A stretch of 64,000 bases of DNA, taken from the NCBI GenBank assembly GCA_948567375.1, contig OX419755.1:8995001-9059000 (forward strand), read 5' to 3'. The notes below the pieces were generated by a model, which saw only the letters and a list, made by a program, of their open reading frames with translations, was not told the origin of the DNA and searched no databases. This stretch comes from Lunularia cruciata (lineage: Eukaryota; Streptophyta; Marchantiopsida; Lunulariales; Lunulariaceae). Positions 13,196 through 25,040 of this stretch are shown here, in pieces (the first letter of the stretch is position 1; the number at the start of each line of letters is the position of its first letter). Both the position numbers and the translations under genes were made by a program.

Positions 13196-13790
13196 TCATG
13201 ATGTCAAATAAAGAAATAAATTAAACATATAGTACCGAGAAAATAAAACAATCGCCGGTTTATTCTTGATTCGCTTTACGACGCTAACTTCAAGCCGGGA
13301 AGAGGTGACTGAAGAAGCGACGGAGAAACTCACTTCCTGAACGCCGGTGACTGACTTCCGGCATGATACAGAAGCCACGAGGAGAAGGAGGGATACGGTA
13401 CGAGAGACGGACAGATTACGGACAACAAGGACCGCCGCCAGCAATTGGGCCAACTCCACTGTAAACCGCCTCTACTGGTAACTTCATCTGCGGGAGTGCA
13501 TCTGGGTACAGCGAGTTAAACGCATGTTCCTAACTCTAGTAAACATTTCAGAATACACGTGCGAACTCCCGATATACACTCCCGCCGCACTCAAACAACC
13601 ATACTTCTCAATATTTTATCCTACATGTATACGTCTATATATCTTTAGACAGAATGCGACCGTATTTATGTTGCTCAGACAATACGTATCAACTCACTCT
13701 GACCACTGTGTCCACGTGGCTTCTGTTACACGCGAGCACGAGATGTGGACGAGTATATATATGATGATATAAACTGACTGATTTCTGGAG
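13196..13790. other. CpG-rich patch of unknown role
   Basis: Between about 13250 and 13760 the base composition changes sharply from the AT-rich flanks, with many CG dinucleotides. A minus-strand open stretch of 87 codons (13459 to 13196) is leucine- and serine-rich and matches nothing I know. The patch may be an unmethylated promoter or first exon; I see no coding evidence strong enough to call a gene. Confidence 0.35.
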
Positions 13791-13939
13791 TAAAATATTC
13801 TTTTCCTGTTCTGTAGATAGATTAGGCTATTTTTTTTGACGTGACTTTTGCCCAATCCGTTTAAAATCATTTGCTTATTGGGAAATGGTCTCGGAGCGGG
13901 TGCTGCAAGTCATTTAAAATCCCTCACTATATGATATAC

Positions 13940-13944
<5 letters not shown>

Positions 13945-14009
<65 letters not shown>
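13945..14009. repeat. (AT)n microsatellite, about 32 units
   Basis: An uninterrupted run of alternating A and T of about 65 bases. Any open frame through it is an artefact of the repeat. Confidence 0.95.
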
Positions 14010-14010
<1 letters not shown>

Positions 14011-17000
14011 GATTATAAAATTTCCTACATATATTATATGCATTTTAAATCCATATAAATAATGGATGACACTTCGATCGTGTTTCTTGCAACCTATTTT
14101 TTATGTCAGAACTCTTGCAAAGTTCGAAACTTAAACTTTGAATAACAATGAAACTTACAATAGACAACCTACCCATCAAAGTAGCTAGATAACCCATCTC
14201 TGGATCTACAAAACTGTAATTTAGAAGGTTTTGCAAAGAGAATTTGGTAGCAAATATTTTAATAAACTCTCCTGCCTGATTTAAAATAAAATAATGTGGA
14301 AAGATAGGACCACTGTGGGTTGCTCACACTCGTGGAAAATCAAAACAAACAAAGGTTGCTCACACGGATGTGCTGTTAAAATACCATAACGGCAGCTACA
14401 GTTGAAGGAAGTAAGTAACGATGAGCCCTTGACAAACCCACACATGTGAATAGATTGAGTGGGACAGTCTTTATACATCTCGGTTGACGAGCTTGAGTTT
14501 AGTATCGTCCTACTTCAAAGCAATATTCGTGGCAAGGTGCTATTCAGAATTCGTCCTTCATCCAGAAATCAGTTTAGAACTCAAGCTTTTCGTCTGCCTG
14601 ATTACAATACGCAGTGGGCTTTGTGATGTATGGCGAAAATGGCGAAAACGATGGATGCAATGTAATAGGATGCACTTTGGTGGCTAAGTTTGGCCCTTGT
14701 TTTAAGAAAATAGAGAGTAAAGAAAACAATGAAAGGAGATAGACATGCAGAAGAAAGATATTTAAGCCACGAGAGTTGGTGGTTTCCAAGCAGATGTAAA
14801 TGGTGATTGGTGAGAGTAAATAAAAGAACGAAGTCCTTGAAGATTATATGGAGGCTTCTTGGATGCTTGGGGGAAGTAGTTGTCTGCTGTCTGTGCCATG
14901 GCAACTCCAAAGATGAAGTTGTGGAGTGTGGAGGCATTGAGACTTATTTTTCATAGTTTATAACGTTCTCCACTCATGAGAGAGGAGGGAAGAAGCGACA
15001 ACCCAAGACAAAGTAAAAGGAAGGAGGAGGAGATGCCCCTAATGTGTCGAAGGAATCAGAGGCAGAAAGGCACCAAACACCGTTGAATTTTATCTTGTCT
15101 GACTGAACGTTCAAGTTCTCGCCTGCACTCATGCAAAAGAGATGAGAGGAGGGAGCACAGCCTCACTATTTCAGTAGAGTATTATGAGAAAGAAAAGTCT
15201 AGTTGATCTTGATGGCGCCGAGCACAAGAGTTTGAGACACTTGTTGATTTGATCCCAAGTGTGGTGGAAGTTGACGTTACTGGAAATCATGTCAAAGGAA
15301 GAGGTCAAGAGAGTAGAACTTTGGACTGTGGAGATTGGGGTGGGCCCTCGGAATGCATGGAGGAGTAAAATAGTTGATTAATTGTTGTTTGACTTTGGGA
15401 CGACAAGCTACGGTAGGGAGCTGCTGCAGCTTAATTTGGACTAAGCAGCAACAGCAGCTTGGGGATGGCAAGTATAAAACATGAGATGAGAAGAGGAGAG
15501 CAGGAGGACATTATTCTCTCATCCATGTGCAGCACTTGTGTTTGGGTTCCAGGACCGTTGGACCCATTTACTAATGAGCTTTTTGGGGATTCTTAACAGC
15601 TACCGGACATGAGAATATCGACCTCGTGGTGCAGAAACTCGCACTCTATACCACCAGATGGATGGAGATGTCCTCTCTCTCGTGTAGTTCTTCTTCTTTG
15701 TAGTTCTGAATTCATTCTTTAATGAATTAAGAATGAATTCGGCACAGGAGCTGCCACTGCTGTGCTGTTGCGCTGCTGGGATTGTTGTCAGTACGTTTGG
15801 AAGAGCAGCTTCGGTCGTGATGGATGAATCAGAAGCAGGGTGGAGAAGGTCCTTGTTGTTGTCGTTCATTTACTGCGGGGCTACCCGTGATCAGCTGCTG
15901 CTCAATTCCCTCCTCGTCTGTGCTTTCCCAGGTGGGTATCTTACTCGTGGGTGGGAATCAATCAATGAGCCTGATCAGCCAGCGGCAGCAGTAGTTTCAG
16001 GTTTGGTTTTCATGGCTCGAACAACATATCTTTTGCTTTTCCACTTCAGACAGGGAAGGTCGGCCGTAAGTACTTTCTGACTGACTTTTGTTTTGAACTG
16101 CTTCGTTCACTATCATCCACATTTACAGCCTTCCTCCAGACCCGCTCCCGGAGTTCCATAGGCAAAATTGTTGAAGTTGGTTATTTTCGTTCCTTGTTAA
16201 GTCCAGCCCAGTCCAGTCCAATCCAGTAGGAGGATAATTGTCTGCATATCCTGCCAAACAACCACCACCTTCTTCCAACAAGGAGGTTTTAGATTCCAGC
16301 CTATAGAGTCCAGGATGCATTCGGGGGAAGAATATGCTGTGGGAGGAATTAATGTATCTGCTTTTTGACCCAGGAGGAAGACAGAATGAGCCAACTATTC
16401 CTCGATGAGAGGATGAGATAGAGACGAATTGGTATCGTCAAGTTGTCCATCTGCCAAATATATATTTCTTTCCATCCAACCAAGTCGAGATGGAATCATT
16501 TGTGCAAGTACTATGTCACATGCCTGACTTCATTGCCTCGACTTCTTCAACTGCTATTGACAAAATGAGCCCACTTCGGTATACATGTCGGACATCCTGC
16601 TTGCAGAGAGATGTTTGCTCCCTTCCACTCGAGAAAATATGTCTAATATTTCCTGTCTGAGACAAGCGCTGTGTGTTGGGTCAAGAGAGACTTCCTCAGC
16701 AAACCCAGCGAGGTTGAAATTCCGTCTGGTTGTGTGTGAACTGGTTGTCACTAGTCAAACACGGATCACAGGAAACGACACCCATCTTTGCCTGGAATGG
16801 ACTTTCAAGACGGCCCATGGACTAATATGCTTGCTGCTTACGGATCAGCGTAAACAAGTGTCTGTACCAGGAACAAGTCTGTTCCTGTTCAGAGTCTTCC
16901 TCAAAGACAGGAAGGCGGGTAATATATAACCTAGTATATATAATAGGACGATATATAACCTAGATAGCCAGCAAGAGTGCCAAGAGCGAGCAGAAAATAC

Positions 17001-18383
17001 CAACTACGAAGCCTGTTGGTAGCCCCGATATGAATCTGAACCATGAACTGGATATTTCTGTTAAACGACAGGTCAAACATACAACAAGCAAAGAAATGGG
17101 GCCGACATGTATCAACAGTCACTTGAACCCTTGAGAATACATCATGCTGAGAGCCTTGCCTTAGGAGCAGAAGTGAAATGGGATAAGATCACGCTGTTTG
17201 ACGCAGCATACAGGGTAAAAATTGGAGATTCTCTGATGTAGATTATGGACAATCCTCTACTACATTAGAAGGAAGTCATGACAACAGCTCCTGATAACAG
17301 GGCAGTTGTAAGATCTTAAATTGTGAATTGCATGAGACATGGCAGATTGATTTTATGTTCATGGGTGACGTTCCTATCAGGGACAAAGATCGTCTTTTTC
17401 ATAAGGCTAGCTGTGATCGCCTCTCATAGTTTCAAGCCTTTTGGGTTTTGTAGGGGAGTGAAGTGAACTAGTCTTTCAGATGGAAAAGGGCGGTAGTTCT
17501 CTGTTAATGACGAGTAGTCATCGTTACAAACAAGGTGGCGATTCATGAGGTCACAGATAACAAGTAGATTCAGGCCACAAAACACTCCTACGACTGTAAG
17601 TCGAATTTGATCCGCGGATTGTATTCATCAATGCAATTGTTAACAGAACAACTAAAACACGACACAAGAGTGTCGCAAAGACAAACCTAACGGTCTGGAT
17701 TAAGAAGATTCAATTGCTCAGCCACCATATGAGCTTGCTCCTGGCGATGCGATACGAGACAAGACATCGAGACATACGGCGATGCGATGAAAACACCAGA
17801 ACATCGAGTGCTTTCAAGTGGAAGTAATGACAAGTCTCAAATGAAAAGATGCAGTGAATTGGAGAACGGACCTACACGAGATCTTTAAAGACGAGCAGAG
17901 TGAACAAAAAGAAAGAAGCCCAACGCAACTACCAGTACAGGAATGGGAAACATAACGATCCTTGCACCGCCATTCTGGCCCGTAACTCTCTGCCTTAGGC
18001 CTTTGGATTCAACCACGGCCCGTGATAGGGTGATTACCTATTACGTAATAAAAGCTTGGACACCATTATCCTTTAAACCCAGAGTCAATTTACACCAGGG
18101 TCTTGAGAGCAGTTTAATTATTTGACCGACAAAAACGAGATACTGTAACGTCACAAACTACAACACCTTGGCCTCTGAATAGGTCAAGCAGGAGAGTGAA
18201 GAAGAGCTTGTTCCCCATGATGTAACAACATACTATAAAGCTTCTCAAAGCTGACGTCGATTTGTTCACAATCTTGGCCGTCTTCAAAACACACCTACAA
18301 GTAAGAATTCTCAACTTGGAACTTGAAATGGACTTCATGCATGTTCAATCTTCAGGCATGGCAGCTACCACTTCAATGCGCAC
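14010..18383. other. CpG-containing region without a recognised protein
   Basis: This 4.4 kb stretch is less AT-rich than the flanks. An open stretch of 115 codons at 15733-16080 (plus) is cysteine- and leucine-rich and unknown to me. Splice-like signals occur near it: CCCAG|GTGGGTATC at about 15931 and TTTTCCACTTCAG followed closely by GGCC|GTAAGTAC near 16065. This would fit a noncoding or poorly conserved transcript. The right end (about 17900-18383) is probably the 3' flank of COX6A. I searched by eye for conserved plant microRNAs and tRNAs and saw none. Confidence 0.4.
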
Positions 18384-21018
18384 TTAGTGGTGTTCATCCG
18401 TGTACTCGAAAAGACCATCCGGGCCTGCAGATTTTAGGAAAAGATACTTTAGATAAAAAAAGTCATGACAACACTCCGTGATGGCCACAATCAAGATCAA
18501 ACGATTCTAGAATTATTCATTCCAGTAGGACGTACCCCAGGGGAACTCCTTGTTCCTGATGCGTAGATAGGAGTAAGCCTGCAAGAGCAAATTTTTTTTC
18601 CATGAGTTTTTCTACCAGCGGTGGGGAAAAGGTGAGCTGGTCAGCAACAGTCTGGTCTTGCACATGTTCACCGACCAACGTAAGTTATACTCCAGTTGTA
18701 TTCAGTGTCTGACTTGTACTAATCAGACTCTAAAGACCACATGTACTCAACTACAATTTCAGTAACACATTTGAGTGGTTATTAAGCGCAGTTCATCACT
18801 TGTCACTACGTAGGGACATGATCAGACAACACAGAAGCAATGCCACTACTTGTTGGAATCCCCATCTAAAATTGTAAAAGCACCCAAGGATGTAATAATC
18901 CTTAGTTCTCACTAAGTATCCTCACCGATAGAGGGAACTGATACTTGATTCTCACTAAGTATCCTCACCGATAGAGGGAACTGATACTTAATTCTCACTA
19001 AGTATCATCAACAATAGAGGACAACCAGCTCACTAAATAATATAAGCTCAAAGTAGAGGAAAGAATCAACATCACTTACAGGTCGCTCTTCATGTGCGTG
19101 TTCTGCACCAATGAGTGTGTAAGCTCCTAGGAGAGTGCAACCGGTGTAACCTAGAATGGTGATGTTTCTCCACTTAACCGTCTCCTCTGCACAACAGATC
19201 GTCGTCGAGTCATGTAAGATGTCATACCCTCTTTACAGAAGCGCACCTTCAGAAGCTTGACGAATGCTTCTCTAAATTCTTAACATTTCCTACACCATCA
19301 GCAGATATCAACTAACAGGGAAAGGCTTCAATGATCGTCTAGTTTTAATAATGGCAGGTGTCCACCTCCATTAAATATCTCACATAACTACAGAATGGTG
19401 ACCAACGATCGGATATGAGTCATGTTCTTTTCAACAATTAGCATTGACGAACAAACACCCACCCGGAGTCAAGTGGTTCGAGTGGGCTTGGACTCTAACC
19501 AGTTTTCTCGTTGGAGAAAGGTCAATTCATAAGGAGGTGCTTTCACCTTATGCATGGACCTCCATCTCAAGAACCCCGTCTCAATCAATCTAGTGACAGA
19601 CGTGTGCTTTGGTGCGGGCTAAAAGCATGATTACTCTATCACTCTAACACTAGATTATAGAAGCATCCGCACTTATACAAGTTACTACATGATCACATTC
19701 CCTTCTCTTGATCCATCGAATGACCTAAGTACGAGGCCTTGAGCTTCATATTAAGCTGGAGCTAAAAACAATATAATGCCTAAAGTACATGAAGTCGATT
19801 GTCAACCTCAATTACTTGTAATTGTGACTTCATTTACTTGAGGCGTGGCACAATAAGAGCTACGGAGCTCATGAAGATAAGATAGACTGATACCGCTCGA
19901 AGAGAAGTGAACCCCAGGAACCAAAGCAAAGGAAGCCATTCCAGATAGAATTTCATTCAGGACCCCTCGATTATATCTACTGTAGGAAAATCCCATGTTT
20001 TCGACTAAGACAAAATAAGGTGAACCAACCCGTTAAACTATGTGAAGCGGAGATCTGATGAGACAGTCTCTCGATTTCGAAAGGAGTAGTTACTTCCTGT
20101 TCGTAGCAACTGAGGCAAAATCTGCTGAAAGCTCAATATTTTCCACATATCCATCTTCACCAGTCTGGCTACTAAATGAGTGAAATTGGACTCAAACACG
20201 TCTAAATCCAACCAAAAATATCACGTTCCACGACATGTGCTCGGGTACACGATGCTGGCCAAACGGAAAGAATATGGTATCAAATTCCGATGAGGATTTC
20301 ATTCAAATTTACCAGAATTCCGAACTTCTACAGGGAGAATTCAGAACGTGGACCAGACCTCCATGAGGTGACCACAACCAAATGTTTTTTCGTATAATGC
20401 AGGCAGGATCCAGGCTGCGAAAACGAAGGAGGAGGAGTAAGGTAAAGTCTAAACAAAGCCCGTAAATCGAGTTCTTCGTTCGCTCGCCCTACTATCCTGC
20501 TAACCCAAAGGCCTAAAGGTTCATAGCTTCGGTCTTAAGTCAAGATTTTCCGCTTGAGAACGTCCGAAGATCGAGAAACGGGATGCTTTCAAACCTTCGA
20601 AACAGTCAATTAACGGTATTGACACAGTAGAAGAACCGATTGACACAACTCGCAGACCGAGTTTACAAGGAACAAAATCGACACCGCAAAGTGACGCATA
20701 CTTTCACACCAATTAGATCTCTTCATTCCCCGTGAAATTTAACATAACACCCAAATTCCCTTCTCCTGAATCGAGACAACGTGGATCCATATCAACCCAC
20801 ACAACTCTCAGCTAAAAAAACCACAGAATCGAAATCCCGGAATGCCACTGCGGCAATCGAAGCCGAAAAAAGAAAAAAACCCTAACATACGGACCTGCAT
20901 CTTCGTGCTGAGCTGAAGAAGAAGACAGATTCCTCTTGGGGATCTGCTTGGGCTGCACCACGGCAGCGGATCGCCGAACCAACAAGGGACCGAGCTTCTG
21001 CCTGAGTAGCTGCGACAT
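18384..21018 (-). CDS. COX6A: Cytochrome c oxidase subunit 6a, mitochondrial (four exons)
   Basis: Nuclear subunit VIa of mitochondrial complex IV, an inner-membrane protein that stabilises and modulates the oxidase. Exons on the minus strand: 21018-20895, 19186-19080, 18578-18536 and 18424-18384. Joined they give 104 residues, close to the roughly 100 of plant COX6a. The N-terminus is basic and serine-rich and ends in KRNLSSSSAQHEDA, a mitochondrial presequence pattern. Exon 2 supplies KWRNIT and one membrane span (about residues 52-68). Exons 3 and 4 supply the family signature YLRIRNKEFPWGPDGLFE and the stop. All introns obey GT-AG (donors gtccgt, gtaagt, gtacgt) and phases agree at each junction. 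The ATG at 21018 is the natural start. Introns are 1708, 501 and 111 bases; exons 3 and 4 have only 43 and 41 coding bases, which is why single-exon gene finding misses them. Divergent from MFAP1. Confidence 0.92.
18906..19021. repeat. 43-bp tandem repeat in COX6A intron 2
   Basis: Units begin at 18906, 18949 and 18992 with TTCTCACTAAGTATC. The first two are nearly identical; the third is diverged and cut short. The array lies inside the 501-base second intron, next to exon 2. Confidence 0.9.
20877..20885. promoter_or_regulatory. Telo-box (AAACCCTAA) at start of COX6A intron 1
   Basis: A perfect AAACCCTAA telo-box lies about 10 bases into intron 1. Telo-boxes are known in the 5' regions of plant genes for translation, replication and organelle biogenesis. 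Here the site is seen directly; its function is inferred. Confidence 0.45.
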
Positions 21019-23422
21019 GTTGATCTCCTTCTCACCGGATTTGAAAACTCCCCACCAATCCCAAAATCACGAACACAATTTGAAGCTCTTGCTCTTCAAA
21101 TGTACCGGAAAACTGACTGTCCTCGAGCCCTAAGGGATCTCTTCTCTCTCGCTCTCTTTCATAGAACGAGCGCCTTTAAAATGTGCCCTCTACCAACATT
21201 CCCTTGTTAATCACTCACTTAACTCTTTAATTACGGTTCTAATTCTTGTTTTATTGGAGCGTTCTACTGTGTAAGATTAGCCCATCAATTTACCTTGTCT
21301 GCATCAATTTTTGTCGCTCACTGATTCACTTACACTACTTAATTACGGACTACTGCCTCAAAACGAGAGAGAAAGGCTACCGCGTAGAAAAAACGAAGGA
21401 TGGCAAGACCCCATCAAGCACAAGGGAGAAAAAAGAAAAACGAAACAAAGTAAAATGGTGCTGCGCCACTACAGAGTCTATATGATAAATTTGCCATACC
21501 GCAACTAAGATATCCGAGTTATGCAAGCCCAAGCCCGTATAGTCTGCACAGAACAGAAAACATATGACATAATATCACCTAATGTGATTGTTCTCTTGTA
21601 GATTGCATTTGAAAAAACATCACCTAATATGATTGTTCTCTCTTGGATTGCACCAACCATAGACAAAATATCATTTAATGTGATTATTGTGACAAAATAT
21701 CACCAAACGTGATGTGTGATTGTTCTCTGGTAGATTGCATTTGAAAAAACATCACCTAATATGATTGTTCTCCCATAGATTGCACCAACCATAGACAAAA
21801 CATCACTTAATGTGACAAAATATCACCCAATGTGATTGTTCCTTATGGATTTGCACCAACCATTGTCATCCGTAGAACAATAGACATCTAAATCATCTAA
21901 AATATACTACAACGGACGAGAACCAAGATGTCTCTAATTAACTAACCACTTAAAATTTCAAATATAATTATAATTCTTAAGTTATTTCGAGCATTCTACT
22001 TGTTTGACTGACCTTATTTATCTTGCCTTTATTGGTTTACTTCTGCAGAGGTTTGCTTGGTATTAGCATGATACCATGGGCTATTACATCAAGGGAATGT
22101 TTGGAGGTTTCTTTGGTGATTGCTAGTGGGTAAATTTACACCAAGTAAAAGAATTGGGAAGGAACTGGGAATGGTTGAAAATGGTTTCAAATAATTGATG
22201 AAAGCAATGAACGAGAATCTACTTAAATTAATAGTCGTAATTATTATTTTCATATTTTCCTAATAATGATATTTGTTTGCAAGAGTTACTTGAATGAACA
22301 TGATGAAACTCTTGTTGGATAAATATTCCACTTTTGGAGATGATTATAAGTAGAAAGCGAAGTCATTACCAAATTCATTTTATGTCTCGCTCTTTTTTCC
22401 TCGAAATAAACACATAAATATTTTAAACAAATATTAGAGCTGTCCACGTCACCCGAAGGTTCAAGATTCAGATTCATGAATTTTCCATACTATTCGAGCT
22501 CATTGTTCATTTACTGACCTGGTTTGTTAATTATTTAAATGGAAAGAAACTTATCACACTAATCACGTTATTAAGGACATTGCGTATTGGTAGTTTGTTT
22601 CATTGTATCTATCAAATTCTATTTTATTTTCCTCGCGAGGTCTTGAATGTCTTAAACTTATTAGAGTAGGAGAAAATTATTCTATTTTTCCTGATCCAAG
22701 TGGGATTTTAATCAGATACTGAAACTTTGTTTTACAAGATCTGATGTTAGTTCGCCTCCAGTCATTGGAAACCAAAGATTGTGTTCCTATGACAGGTACT
22801 CTAGCGCTGAGATCGCATTGATGTAGACGAGATAGTGTTCTTATAGTAGACATCTGAGTCCCTATTAGAACCAATCCACAGCACGAACCGTAAAACCCTC
22901 TTCGAGACATTAGGGTTCGAGAGAATAGCACGAGATTTGCAGAGGAAATAGACTGGAATGCGCGACCGATGCGTCAGTGACAGTGCCCGTAATTCTTTCC
23001 ACGGTCTGCGAGCGGGGAATTCGGAGGTTGGGTTTAGTGCCTTTGAGTAGTTTCGATCTCTCGAACGCCTTGTTCAGACTCCCGTAGGGCTGTTGCCACA
23101 ACGACAGTGGAGTAACCAGTCATTATTAGTTTCCATTCTTTCTAATCTTTCCAATCTTTACGGTGGAGGAATTCGTTCGCAGGTCTGGTTTTTCTCCGTC
23201 TTATAGTTTTGAGATCCCCAATAATTTGACTGGAAAGCAGAGATTGGTAGGTTTGTTTTCGCACTCTGAATAGCTGGAAATTGAGTGTAGCGTGCGATTT
23301 CCAATTTCTCGGTCGAAATGGTAATTGTGGCAGTAGGCTTTTGGTGGACTTAGAAGCGTTTGCCAATTTTGTGTATCACGAGTGGAAATTTTAACTGGCG
23401 GAGAAAATTCTGAGAGGACACA
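21019..23422. other. Divergent intergenic region between COX6A and MFAP1
   Basis: It holds the COX6A 5' leader (pyrimidine-rich on the transcribed strand, about 21019-21160), a small tandem repeat block at 21561-21860, AT-rich DNA to about 22650, and the MFAP1 promoter and 5' leader from about 22700. A TTAGGGTT telo-box core is at 22910-22917. No further gene is visible. Confidence 0.6.
21561..21860. repeat. 132-bp tandem repeat with palindromic ATCAC/GTGAT motifs
   Basis: GATTGCATTTGAAAAAACATC begins at 21601 and again at 21733, a period of 132 bases, with partial copies on both sides. Within and between units the near-palindrome ATCACCTAATGTGAT recurs in variant forms (for example near 21572, 21699, 21819). 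No transposon ends or coding sequence were recognised. Confidence 0.85.
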
Positions 23423-25040
23423 ATGTCGGTGCAAGCGGGTGTTAGTGATGTGGCTATTTCAGTGAGAGAGAAGTTGAGGGGGAAAATTGGACAGACGAAA
23501 GTTAAGCGATATTGGCCAGGAAAAGCTCCGGAATGGGCTGATGAAGTGGAGGAGGACGTAGACGTGAGGTCCGTACGATCCGTTGCATCATTGAGAGCGG
23601 ATTTGGAAAAGGCTTTCCCGCTTAAGGATGAAGGGGACTTGGCAGCAAAGGATGATCCTCGTCTTCGACGTCTAGCGGAGAGTCGCAGTAACAGGGACGA
23701 AGCTATTGTGAGGCACAGGCAAATTAGGCAGGCAGAAATTGTGTCGACCAGAGAGGAGGAGAGGAAGGCTGCAGAAGCTGCGGAGCTCGAAGAGGAGGAA
23801 GATGATGATGCAATTGAGGAGAGGAGGAGGAAAATTAGGGAAAAGCTTTTGCAGCGGCAGAGAGAGGATGAAATTGCCATGGAGGAGGAAGATGAAGAAG
23901 AGGAGGATGAGGAGGAAGAGTCAGAGTATGAAACTGATTCTGAGGAGGAGTTTGGAGGGATTGCCATGGTGAAGCCGGTTTTTGTTCCCAAAGCTGAAAG
24001 AGAGACAATAGCTGAGAGGGAGAAACTGGAAGCAGAGGAGAAGGCATTCCAAGATTCTATGAAAAAGAAGTTGGAAGAGAGGAAGGTGGAAACTAAGCAG
24101 ATAATTGTAGAGGTAATAAAGCAAGAGGAGGAGATTGCGAAGAACAGAGATGCGGAGGGTGATGGAGGTGAAATAGATACCGATGACGAGACGAATGAAG
24201 CTGATGAGTATGAAACCTGGAAAGCTAGGGAAATTGCTAGAATAAAGAGGGATAGAGAAGACAGAGAAGCAATGGTGAAGGAAAAGGACGAAATTGAGAA
24301 GCTCAGAAATATGACTGAGGAAGAGCGCAGGGAATGGGAGAGGAAGAATCCCAAGCCTCTTGTGCCAGCGAAGAAGAAGTGGAAGTTTATGCAGAAGTAC
24401 TATCACAAAGGTGCTTTCTTTCAGTCTGGATCGGATGACAGGGCTGCTCCTTCGGAAGATAACATATTCAGGAGAGATTTCTCTGCTCCCACAGGGGAGG
24501 ATAAAATGGACAAGACTATATTACCTAAAGTCATGCAGGTCAAGCATTTTGGACGTAGTGGTCGCACGAAATGGACTCACCTTGTGGCTGAGGACACTAC
24601 TCAATGGGACAATCCGTAAGTCCTCGCTTCTTTCCATCGTCCATTTGTCTTCTTGGTCTTTAGGTGTCTTTTGACTTGACAGGTCTCACGCACCTCTCAG
24701 AATCGGTAGCACAGAAATGGTTGTTGATTTCACTACAACATAGTGAAGTTTCCTGAGTTATTCAAGGTAGTTGGTTCTAGACATAGATGTTCTCTTTGGC
24801 TCGAGTTGTGCGCTCTCCCGTTTTCCACCCTTAGTTCTCATGGTTAATCTGTTCGTAGAGCTCATTGTATTTCAAACATTTCATATCATCCGCTAATCAT
24901 GGCATGCGTGCTTGTGTTGCAGATGGACCTATAACGATCCACTTAGAGCCAAATACAACAGCAAAATGGCCGGCATGAACAGACCAATCACAAAGCCTCA
25001 AGGAAGCAAGAAGCTGAAAGATTGGGAGCAGCAGAACTAG
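23423..25040 (+). CDS. MFAP1: Microfibrillar-associated protein 1 homologue (spliceosomal)
   Basis: Orthologue of MFAP1, a nuclear protein of the spliceosome that associates with the tri-snRNP and the B complex; the animal name is historical. Two exons: 23423-24615 and 24923-25040, joined across a 307-base intron (CC|gtaagt ... ttgcag|A) to complete a proline codon, giving 436 residues, the usual plant length. The protein opens with a conserved [15 protein letters not shown] block (about 26-41). It is then highly charged, with long acidic and Glu/Arg-rich coiled-coil stretches (about 95-330). It ends in the family's C-terminal core: [44 protein letters not shown], and exon 2 residues [14 protein letters not shown]. 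The ATG at 23423 fits the family start. A minus-strand open frame of 334 codons over the same DNA is a shadow caused by biased codons. Confidence 0.95.

Noticed and set aside
13871-14062. Open frame with long Tyr-Ile repeats
   Set aside because: It is translation of the (AT)n microsatellite.
15733-16080. 115-codon Cys/Leu-rich ORF as a secreted peptide gene
   Set aside because: No convincing signal peptide plus mature domain, and splice-like sites fall inside it.
23350-24354. 334-codon minus-strand open frame over MFAP1
   Set aside because: It is antisense to a strongly conserved protein; its Ser/Leu-rich translation comes from the GAG/GAA/AAG codons of the charged protein.
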